Shown in pieces: positions 1 to 9,600 of a DNA stretch of 25,070 bases (the first letter of the stretch is position 1; every line of letters starts with the position of its first letter). The notes beneath the pieces were generated by a model. The model saw nothing but the letters and a program-made list of their open reading frames with translations. It ran no database searches and was not told the origin of the DNA. The stretch lies in NCBI GenBank assembly GCA_016098155.1, contig JAAAJB010000394.1, positions 1-25,070 of the forward strand, written 5' to 3'. Source of the DNA: Actinomortierella ambigua. Its lineage: Eukaryota > Mortierellomycota > Mortierellomycetes > Mortierellales > Mortierellaceae. A program made the translations under genes and the position numbers.

Positions 1-664
1 TGAAATTGGAAGGGGGTTTTGGTGTTTTTGTTGTTGTTGGTTTTGGTTGTGGTGTTGTTGTTTGATTGGGGGGGGGGGTGGAATGGTTGAACAGGTCGTA
101 CCTGAACTGCTTGTGCTAGTCCCACCTCTTTCGAGCATGCATCCACTCTGACTCTCCTCCACCCACCCCTTTGTCCACCATGCTCATCCTCGTACTCTCA
201 CTCTCACAGTCTCACTCTCACCTACTCTCTCACTCTCACTTGATCCTCTCTAACTCACACACACTCACACTCACACACACACACACACACTCTCTCTCTC
301 TCTCTCTCGTTCTCTCTCTCTCTCTCTCTCTCTCTCGTTCTCTCTTACTCTCTTACTCTCATTCTCCCCCTCTTACATACTCATATTCTCTCGCTCTACT
401 CACTCTTCTCACTCCTCTCACACCCTGCAAACAAAGGGAGGGGTACATCCGGGCAGGGTGGGATGGCTGCATGGTGTCAAAGGGAGGAAGGGGGGGGGCA
501 AACGGATATGGGCGCCAAAAACAAACACACATCGTCATCCTTTTCTTTCCCTCCATCATACATATGCTTCATTTCTTTGCTTACCCACTCTCACTTGCTC
601 GCAGATAACATACGCACACACACACAAACAACGCGCGATTCTCTCCTTCTCTGTCTCACTGCAG
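1..664. other. Non-coding, low-complexity left flank
   Basis: No gene can be supported. Positions 1-80 are T/G-rich with an 11-base G run; read on the minus strand this is an open Asn/Thr/Pro-rich frame running off the left edge, which could be the end of a low-complexity exon or chance. A CT/AC microsatellite follows at about 184-420, then mixed sequence that leads into a pyrimidine-rich stretch before position 665. Confidence 0.6.
184..420. repeat. CT/AC compound microsatellite
   Basis: Nearly pure CT with an AC block: (AC)n at about 272-290, uninterrupted CT at about 291-308 and 313-335, and degenerate CTCACT/TCTTAC units on both sides. Simple-sequence DNA; the open frames across it encode Ser/Leu/His repeats and are not credible proteins. 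Confidence 0.95.
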
Positions 665-782
665 CTACCCGTTTGTGGGTTGGGTTGTGTTCTTGCATGC
701 TTGGCCGCATGATCCCTCAACACCGGCCAAAGACCGAGCTGATAGATCGAAGGGTCATTCGCGTATCCACCATCTCTTCTAG
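665..782 (+). CDS. Possible last exon of an unidentified plus-strand gene (partial)
   Basis: A strong acceptor (pyrimidine tract TTCTCTCCTTCTCTGTCTCACTGCAG ending at 664, of which the last 20 bases are the clearest part) is followed by 38 codons open to a TAG at 780-782. The exon begins with a short hydrophobic run (YPFVGWVVFLHAW) and ends in a polar basic tail (RSKGHSRIHHLF). No donor that pairs with it is evident in the microsatellite-rich DNA upstream, so the preceding exon may lie left of the window. The opposite strand is also open here, so strand assignment rests on the acceptor. AATAAA-like motifs at about 1087-1104 could serve as its poly(A) signals. Confidence 0.25.
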
Positions 783-1121
783 GCATATAGACAATTATCT
801 CACGTCTACGCCAGCTGTCGTGACTCTTTGAAAAAAAAAAAATACATGCCAAGGTGAAGAGGGAAAATGGAACACACCCTCACCTTCCCCCCCCACCCCA
901 CCACCCCTGACTGGTCTTTTCCTTTTCAGTCATCCCATCCAACATCTTAAAAAACCAAAATAACTTTATGAGATGAGACCCATGCATGTTGGGGTCGACT
1001 GAGTGACTGTGATGAGGGTTGCGTATATGAGTTGGAAGAGAAAGAACACAACAATCCGGAAAGTGTAAAAAATAATAATATATGCAAATAAAACAAAGAA
1101 TAAAAAAATATAACGCGAATG

Positions 1122-1397
1122 CTACCAATGCCGAACAAGACGCGCGACTTGGCATCCAACTACACCGACGACAGCTAGCACCGAAACCAAGGTGAGACCG
1201 GCGGTGATCAGATCGCGACGCGTCGACGTGATCTTGGAATACTTTGGCCGTGGCTTGCCCTCGCTAGTGGCCCGGCTCAACTCATTGTCCGTGTACGGAG
1301 ACTGCGCGTCATCCCCGACTCCTCCTAATCCTCCTCCTTCATCTGTTGAACCTGACGACGTTGAGGGTTGACCGCCTCGAGAACGCAATGAGGGCTT
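1122..1397 (-). CDS. Probable last exon of an unidentified gene with C-terminal membrane anchor (partial)
   Basis: A 91-residue open frame ends at a TAG (1124-1122) and begins just after a pyrimidine-rich acceptor (TTCATAG, AG at 1399-1398) in phase 0. Codons are C/G-ending like those of the sure genes. The N-terminal two thirds are Ser/Gly/Asp-rich and look disordered. A basic stretch (KPRPKYSK, STRRD) then precedes one hydrophobic helix (LITAGLTLVSVLAVVGVVG) and a short basic tail ending RHW. That layout fits a tail-anchored or single-pass membrane protein with its bulk in the cytosol. I do not recognise the family. Upstream exons should lie between 1400 and 2450; one candidate is about 1690-1627 (ending at a GTTAGT donor, phase 0), but I could not close a model to a start codon. 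Confidence 0.5.
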   Translation of the reverse strand, partial: KPSLRSRGGQPSTSSGSTDEGGGLGGVGDDAQSPYTDNELSRATSEGKPRPKYSKITSTRRDLITAGLTLVSVLAVVGVVGCQVARLVRHW

Positions 1398-2452
1398 CTA
1401 TGAACAAACGACAGAGAAGAGGAAGAAGAAGAGAGAGAGAGAAAATGCAATAATGCACATTGCGCATGACCAACGGAGAAATTTTTGTGGATTAGACTAA
1501 CAATAATAATAACAAATATCACCGACAGTTTGCTTGCTGGATGGACCAAGGGTGAAGAAAAAAAAAAAGAAAAGAAACGAGTTCAAACTCCGAGTCAGAT
1601 GGAAAACCACCCTCCCAACTAACAGCATTGTCCAGCAGACGGGCTCCATCCATCCGTAAGTTGAGAGATAGAGTAAAAGATGTGGGCGCACGACTAGAGC
1701 AGATCATGAAGTGGAGATAGGAGGAAGAAAAAAAAAAGCACCCCAGCGTCCCCCCTCAATCGCTGTCCATATCATATCATGCAAAGAGAAGTATAGTCCC
1801 ATTCCTGCAAAAAAGGGGATCAGGTGGCGTTGCTCTTTTGCATTCACCCTTGCTCCCAATCTCCGGGCTGCTGACTCGTGGCAGGGTCTTTGGGCGGGAG
1901 GGAGGGGGACAAACCACGGGTGCAAGGGCGACGACGAGACAGAAAGAAACGATTTAAAGTTTACCCTCGAAAAAAGAACCCCCTCCCATTTCGTCCACTG
2001 ATAATTCTCAAGGAGCCGATCAAAGCTTATTTCACAAAGTCCAACCTTCTTTTTGTCCTCGTCGAACCACATCAAAGTAAACCCCTTCCTTTCTCCTTGA
2101 CGAAAAAAAAGCAGGTAAGCTGAGTGGCCAGAAAAGTGAAGGGCACCGAAGGGGAGAGGCAATTAAAAAAAAGGAAAAAAATCGCGCGTGATCTTCTATC
2201 CTTGATTGAGTTTCGCCGTTCTGGTGAACGGTGTCTTGGGCTATTTTTGTTGACGAGGATGCGGAGCAGTAAACGGTGACAAGAAGATGCAACGTTGAAT
2301 GCGACAAAAGGCAAAATAAAATGTGAAGAGAAAAAAAAAAGAGACCAAAAGGGGGATGGGAAGATAGTGTGTAAAAAAAAAGACAGGGGACGACAGCCAA
2401 CGAGACTCCTCCCTTTCGTATCCAAGAAAGCCCTTTTTGTTTTCGGCCGCGC
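1398..2452. other. Interval between the membrane-anchor exon and the acyltransferase stop
   Basis: Holds the 3' flank of the acyltransferase gene and probably the unresolved 5' exons of the minus-strand gene that ends at 1122. Homopurine/homopyrimidine tracts and A runs are frequent (1558-1575, 2103-2110, 2164-2180, 2330-2345). Several minus-strand frames are open (for example 2162-1704), but their codon use is weak and none joins convincingly to the 1397 acceptor. Confidence 0.5.
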
Positions 2453-5400
2453 TCAAAGCTTTGGCTTTGGCATAGGCTCTGGGTTCGGCAGAGGTACCTT
2501 CACTGGTGCTGGTGCATTGGAAACCATGTCTGCAAAACGCAAGACTCGAGAAGAGACTAATAAAATTAAGAGAGGACAGAGCACAAACACAAGCTTAGTA
2601 AGTGCAGAAAAAAAACTCTAGCCAGCTCTTCACATGCGCTCCCTTCCCCCCTTTAGATGACCTTTAGAGAGGAAAGGGGGGGGGACAAAGAGACAAAGTT
2701 AGAGAGAGGTGCTTACCGGTTGCATTATCACGGCGGTTCTTTCCCTCCCGGCGGAACGTGCCAATATGCTCAACCAAGTCCCACAAGGCACCGCTCGACT
2801 CCACATAGCCATCAGGGCCACGCGTTGGAAGGAAATCAGGGTGCAGAGCCACTCTGCTGCGCTCCTTGGCACTCTTGGCTTTTTGCACGACCAAGATACC
2901 GTAGTCACTCAGGCGGTTAAAGCCATTCTTCAGCGTCTCCATGTTGACAGACTCGAAATACGACAGATCGCCTTGGTAGTAGAGAGTCTTGCCAAACATC
3001 TGTGTCTTCTCCATAAACACCTTCTCCTCAACCCAATGCAGTTGGTCCGGTTGTCCGCTATCGGCCATTGCCTGTGCATCCTTGCGATTTGGAATGAGGG
3101 TATACAGAGACACAGCAGCAAGCCAGTATGCCTCCACGAATGGCCAAAGCAGGAAACAGTAGAAATCTACAAAATCGATCGATCGATCGAGAAAGTACAG
3201 TAGCAGACGGGCTTAGCATCTGTTGTGCGACATGGCCCATCCAAGTACATAGACGGCTTTTCGTACCAAAACAACAACACAACAAACAAATAGGGCGAAT
3301 GAAATTCATACCATAGTTCTCACGGCCGATAGAGCGTTCGACGTCAGAGAGGCCAACACAGCCGTCCTCGTAAATCTCAATAACATTGGATTTCTAATCA
3401 TCAAGTTGAGAGAAGAGATTAATCAACAAGGGTCAGCTATTTTTGAAGACAACCAAACTTGTGGTTTCTCGCAGCACACATATGATCGCCGTCAGCTTAC
3501 TGTGAGGTATTGAAGTGTGTGTTCGAGATTGGATTGAATGTCGCCCGGGTTGTAGATAAAGTCTGTCTTGAGAAGACGACTGAGGAAGGTCACTTCGTTG
3601 AGTAGCTCCGTATAGCCAATCTTCTGTGTCGACTTCACGCCTCCAATCTTGACACGAGTGTACATCGTCACGGCAACAATCGCTTCGTGTATAAACAAGT
3701 GAATAAGCTGGTTGCGGTAAAACGACAGCTCAAACCGCTTTGTCGCATAGAAGACAGGCTCCAGAAGATTCTTTTGCAGGGCAACCAAGTCCTTCAAGAC
3801 ACCGAGAGCTCGGTCTACAACCTCGCCTGTTTCCATCCCGCTAAAGTTGGCCACACGACCACCCTTGGCCAAAATTTCGCGCTTGAGCCAGTCAACACGT
3901 CGAATCAATTCACTCCGGCCAACACCCTATTTTTTTTTTTTGTAGTATTACAAGCAAAATGCCTGTTAGCACAATCAATGCCTATCAGTATTTGATGAAA
4001 ATCAACATATCATCCCAATGCATGCACTTACTCGACCACGGAGAGTGAGAATGACAGTGCCAACGAGCGCCGTTGGCATAACAACGGAAACCGAGTTCTA
4101 GAAGGAACATGATCAAAGTTGATGGTGAGCAACAGGGGCATCATAAATCCTTACTTCATGTCCCAGTTTTTAAAAAAATGCAAACCTGACAACTTACAAT
4201 GTCAGCCAGGACCTTGTAGCCCAAAGCTTTGAGCAGTTGAGCCTTTCCATCCTGTGTCGATTTTTCATCGCCCATCGTTAGTCTAAAGAAAATGAAGGAG
4301 GAGGGAAAACAAAAATCCGGTCAGAATGATGGAACCTTTCACCCCGATGAGACCACTTTTTACCGAGAGATGCCCTTCAAACACGTACTGTCGACGCTCA
4401 GACTCCTGGTTCATAAACTGACGAAGACTGTATGGGCGGGCAAAGCGGACATCAATGCGACCCATCTTGAGTTGAAGTAGACGAGAGTTGGTGATAACAC
4501 CCCACAAGCTCTCCTTCTCCTTGGGGATACCGAGCAGCTCGCTAATATAGGTCTCCGTTTCAATAACTTTGTCATATCCGATCGAAATAGGTACGATGTA
4601 GCAATCCTCCGCCCGTCCTGAGTGCATTGCCTCCATGATGATCTTGAGAACTATGTGGATAGGAGAGGGAAGAGAGGGAACGAGAGGGGAGAAGCATGTT
4701 AGTTTCGTTGGAGACCTATGAAACCAGTGGTGCATCCGAGACACAGTCAAGATTCGAGATAAGAAATGAAGCTTACCTCCCAGCTTGGGCGACAGCAGCT
4801 TTCCTGTTCGACTACGGGTGCCTTCGATGAAACACTCGATATTGTAACCACCTTCAAGCAGCTCCTGCACGTATTCGTTGACGATAGAAGTGTAAAGGTG
4901 GTCGTCGCCCCATGACCGCCGAATAAAGAAAGCGCCTGCACTTCGGAGCATCTTGCCAACGATAGGCATGTCCAAGTTATCACCAGCAGCAATGTGAGGC
5001 AGAGCGAGACCCATGCGGAAAAAAATGTACGAGACCACCAGGTAATCGATGTGCGACTTGTGGCATGGCAGGATGATGAGGGAGTACTTTTTGGCAGCAC
5101 AATATTCGGCCACTCGTCGAAGCTCCAGGAATTCAGACTCTTTGATGTGGATGCCCTGGTGGTACATGCGAACAAGGATGTTGTTGACAACAAAGGCAAA
5201 GAATCGGATAAACTTCATGCTACTCATGTCCGCCACCAGCTTCTCGATCTGAGACTTTGCCACAGACAGCAATTCGTTCTCAAAGGCCTTGCGGCGCGAC
5301 TCGATTTGCTCGGGCTGGAGAGGCATCACTTTGGGCTTGTAGTTCTTCTTGCCCGCGTTGGCAGCCATCTCTGCCTCGTATGACTTTTGACGCTGGGCGA

Positions 5401-6697
5401 CAAGGTTGTTGAGTTGTTTCTCGGCCAGTTGCTTAATTAAAGCGTTGACTACCAAAGTTGAGAGCAACGGGGAGATGTGAGATGCTTAGCACGTTGTGGA
5501 AACAAGAGGTCCATGCCTTTCCCTTTTCTCGAATCACCAAATCAACGCATTGTCTTATCGCAGCGCGGCTTTCCCCGTAGCACATGATGCAGAGGGTCTG
5601 AGCCCCAGCCCGTCTTCAAAGTTCCTACCTTTAGGACTTGCAAGAATACGTTCCTTGAAGGTAGTAGTAAATCCATCGTAGAAGATGCGTGCGCCAACAT
5701 ACTTGTTGTAGCTTCGCCATCCCTAGCCAAAAATCAAAGACAAAGACGGTGAGTCGTCTGTAGGAATACAGAGGGTGGATGGTCTCGCCCCTTCCAATCT
5801 ATCATCCGTGAAAAGAGAGCTCCCGAGGCAGCACAACCATTATTTTCTCTCCTGAATGTCTGTGCTATTGAGATACGCCCGATGAGTGCTAAACAGCTGA
5901 CAGGGCAAGTGGGCTACTCTCCCTGAAAGCCTTTGTGTCGCACAACAGCTAGTCAACTGAAACGTGCGTGCGAGCGAAGACACGGAAATGAATGCTATGC
6001 AGAGAGGGATTCCCAAATGTGGTAGCGACGCCTACTTACTGTGCCCTGGTAGAAAGCAGCTGTCTGGACCACAAACCCGACAGGATCTTCTCGGATGCGG
6101 CCTGCATGCTTTTTGCTAATGGAATGATGTAGATTAGATAGCAGAGTGATGTGAACACGGAGTGTGGGAGATAAGGACATCCACTGATCATCGGCACCCA
6201 AAGAAACAGCCGCCCCTTTTCCTCTAGTTTGTCTTTTTTATCGCTACATTCGTTTGCGCCGCAAAGGCGCATTGACACCTTCGCCATACATGTCATACCC
6301 TCCCAGCAACACACTTCTCACCCTCCATTATCAAGTGGAAGCAGGCTAGGTTACGAGGTTACGAGGTAACAAAGGACCACTTCGCCATGGGTTTGCTCCT
6401 TTTCTTCCCCCCCCCCCATCCCACCCCTCTTCCCCTTCCTTGACCATGGATTTTTTTTCACACGTACGTGATGTTCTCTACTCCGAGCTCGTCATTGTCC
6501 ACGGACGGTGGCAGGTTTCCGTTAGGCGTTGGCGAATCGGCAGGCGAGCTCGATCCGGAAGGCGGACAGGACGAATCGACTTGTTGGGCCGGCACGATCG
6601 GGATCACGTTCTTGAGCGGCTTGAGCTCCAAGCTGCCAGTGTTGTTACTACTGCTGCAGTCCTCTGCTCCTGTCTTGAGCTTGGTATCGTCGTCCAT
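2453..6697 (-). CDS. PlsB-type glycerol-3-phosphate acyltransferase (GPAT/DHAPAT family), 839 aa
   Basis: Acylates sn-1 of glycerol-3-phosphate (or DHAP), the first step of phospholipid and triacylglycerol synthesis. Eleven exons: 6697-6468, 6115-6040, 5722-5629, 5448-4777, 4650-4389, 4282-4198, 4097-4032, 3926-3501, 3393-3312, 3166-2717, 2529-2453; all introns are GT-AG and phases close to 840 codons. The four acyltransferase motifs are present: HKSHIDYL (catalytic H about 263, D about 268), GAFFIRR (305-311), FIEGTRSRTGK (340-350) and IVPISIGYD (376-384). Residues 1-76 are a Ser/Pro-rich disordered leader. Hydrophobic stretches lie near 474-495 and 665-689, so membrane association is likely. 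The start sits in a good context (CACATGG). The spacing around motifs I-III resembles bacterial PlsB and animal GNPAT/mitochondrial GPAT, not the yeast Gat1/Gat2 type (from memory of the families). The protein ends in PKL. The substrate (G3P or DHAP) and the organelle cannot be decided from sequence alone. Confidence 0.95.
3175..3190. repeat. Palindromic ATCG tandem repeat in intron 9 of the acyltransferase gene
   Basis: The tetranucleotide TCGA is repeated four times, so the 16 bases are perfectly self-complementary. On the minus strand it lies about 7 bases upstream of the intron 9 acceptor (AG at 3168-3167). Confidence 0.9.
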
Positions 6698-9600
6698 GTG
6701 TTGATTTGTTTGTTTTGCTGCACAAACACAGTGGAGGAGAGGGGAGGGGGAGTGGAGAGTGAGAAGAGCTGGTGTATGAATGGAGGACGAAACTACTGAT
6801 TCGATCGAATGCTGATCTCGAATGCACGTTGCGCAAAGGGGGGAGGTGGGGTCAAGTTGGCGTGGCTTCTCTGTTCGGGTGCCACTTATCCGAGGTAGGC
6901 TTCTCCAAAGCAATGAGCGAGGCGGTTGGTGGAGTCAGAGAGTTGGGAATGGGAAAAGAAGCGAATCTGATTAAAGACAAAGAAGAATGGAAGAAATGAG
7001 TGAATCAGCGATGAACGGAGTGGGTAAGCGCACGGAGGTATCAAGAAAGGGAGGCGGAAGAGAAGACTGGCTGAACACCCCCTTCCCCCAAAAACCCAAC
7101 CCAACCCAACCACCACGTTCCTGTGCGGGGAAAGAAAAGAGTCGTTTCTCTCGACAAGTGGTGGTAGTAAAAGTGAAAGTGGTACTGACAGTACTGTACT
7201 CGACTCCAATGGCTTTGTTTTTCTCGCATAACCCCCCCACCATCCCCATTCTCTCACTCTTTCTCCCCACTCTCTCACGCTATTTCTCTCGTCACAAGAT
7301 CTCCATCGCATTCGCTCGTCACCCCAAACCACACACACGACCCCGTTTACACGGCTGCTCGTCATGTCATTCATTACCAGAGAAACGGAACACACGCCGA
7401 TCAGAGGAGTGCAAAGATTAGCACCAGTATAGTCCTATTTCAATCTGTTGCTCGTGGATTGTCGAAGAGGGCGAAGAATGAGAGAAAGAAGGAACAAAAA
7501 AAAAAGAAGCTATCTAAACCTATGGAACCCTATCTACAACAATGAATCAAAGAAAAACCGACAATCCAGCGAGCAAGAGTTGGTAGGGAGAACTAGTAGA
7601 TGCCAACAGAAGTGAACGCGAGTGAGTGTGTGAGAGTGAGAAAAGAAGATGATGGAAGGGCACAGAGTGAAAGAAGAGAATGAACGAAAGAAAGAGGAAA
7701 AAAAGAAAGAAAAAAGGAACAGAAGGAAGAGGAAGGCAAGCCAACCGAGGCCACTGTTGAAAAAAAAATGCATTATTGTCTCATCATTGTTGTGGAGAAA
7801 AAAAAAGTAACAAATCTGGCGTTCAACCAAATTTTTGGGGAGGGAGGATTTCCCCCTTCTCCACCCACAACATCACATCGAATATTGACCCTCCTTACCA
7901 CCTCTCACCCCTCCTGTCCTCTCCTCCCCTTCCTCAATGACGAGTCAACACGCTCTCTCAGTCTCCTTCTTGTGCTTCCCACAGTGTAACTGTATATGTT
8001 TGCTATCCTTTCCATAAACACGCATCCACTCACACAATTTACCATGGCACAACTTTCACCCCTTCCCTCTCCTCCCTGCCCGAGCTCTTCCGATAGGCAC
8101 ATCATATCCAGGCTGAACCTCCGTTACCACATGCCATCTGCCATGGTGCGTGCAATGCCCTATCGGAAGAGAGCATTTCTCAAACAAAAAACTCTTGGCA
8201 GCAAGCGAGCCTTTCACGTTTGCGCGAGCACCCGACGCCTTGGGAGTTAGACAAGATTTAGCTCGTCTCCGGCCAATGTCTCTCTGGAATGTGGCCATAC
8301 CGTGCTTGCTCACACCCGCGCAGTAATATGCGCTGCAATAATGTGCGCGACAACACCATCAGAACAACAACAAAAAAAAACCTTCGTTTTTCTTCGTTAA
8401 GCGTCCATTCAACTAAACGCACTGGTGAACGGGCCACAATGTGCAACCTCAATGTTTTCCGATACTGGCGACAGCTGAGCAACCAGGAAAAAAAAAAGAG
8501 AGTTTCGGCTCGGAGTATCGCCTGACATTCAAAGTGGCCACTACTTGCTTTCACATAGGGTTCCCCATCCACACCCGCCCTCTCCTTCCTAATATCAACA
8601 TTGGAGTCATTATTTAATACTTCCTTGCTCCAGTTTTGTTATTATCACGCCAACGCCTTACCTTTGTGGTCAAACACGCCGACAGATGCCATATCCGCTT
8701 CTTTGCATTGACCGACTCTCTCCGAAACAAAGCATCAGGACGGGCTTCGCCCACTATAAAAAGTGTACGTGCCAAGAGACACTCAGACCTCCCCCTTTTC
8801 TGTTTGTTTTTTGCTCTCAGACATGAGACCCTTTGCAAAGTGAATTGGACATTCAGAGCGCCCTAACACCAGCCTCTCCCGAACATCCAGCTCATTTATC
8901 ACAACACTTTCTTCCCAGTCGTATTTCAACATCTGGAGAGGTGGGGGGGGGGCGAGGCAGTACAAACCAATCTTCGTTCCGGGCGTCATGATAACATTCA
9001 CATCAGCTACAAAACAAAAAAGCATCAATGGTTATTTTTTTCCAGCAGACTGTGGAGTCATCCTCACCCCTCTTTCAACCGCCATTGACAGCGAGAGCAG
9101 TTCAGAAGGGATGGCTGGGCAAAAGCTTCCCAGCAGAAGCGCCAGCCCCCACAGCGGTAGTGGGCTGACAGTACAGCAGCTCGTGCGAGGCGAATAGATA
9201 ACAAGAACCTTCCTGCCTATGCCCCCTGTCAGCCATAGGGGAGGGGGAAGGTGAGTGTTTCTCTTGGCTAGATGATCCACTTGGCAATAGCAAGTATGTT
9301 TTTAGAGTGATTGTATTCAACGAATGATATCGGTTGGGGTGTCTGTGTATGTATGTCTTTGTCTATCTATGAGCTTGGTTTCCTTTTATATGGAGCCTCA
9401 AGGCGGTGACAGCTATGTGCATCCAGGCCCCTATTGTAGACACCCTAAAATCACAATTGCCTATTCCACATTCGCCTTGAGGCCATTTAACCTACTCTAT
9501 CTTTGCTCGTTGCCACTACCAAGTGGATCATCTAGCCATATAGTTAACAACAGTGGTAGTAAGCTTACCTGATCCCCCTCTTCCTCTCTTGGCTCTGACT

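Noticed and set aside
171..608. Long open frame of Ser/Leu/His repeats
   Set aside because: It is a translation of the CT/AC microsatellite and has no start-context, domain or exon support.
4374..4388. Alternative donor CTCTCG|GTAAAA for acyltransferase exon 5
   Set aside because: It would put the next exon (4282-4198) out of frame; GTACGT at 4388 gives the correct phase.
4283..5467. Acyltransferase as a single 394-residue ORF starting at 5467
   Set aside because: The apparent N-terminal residues are intron sequence. The TTTGGTAG acceptor at 5449 joins in phase to upstream exons (GWRSYNKYVGARIFYDG) that are conserved in the family, and the ORF end runs through an intron after 4389.
7088..7111. 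CCCAA repeats resembling telomeric DNA
   Set aside because: Only about three units, interrupted, inside a promoter region, and not a known fungal telomere repeat.
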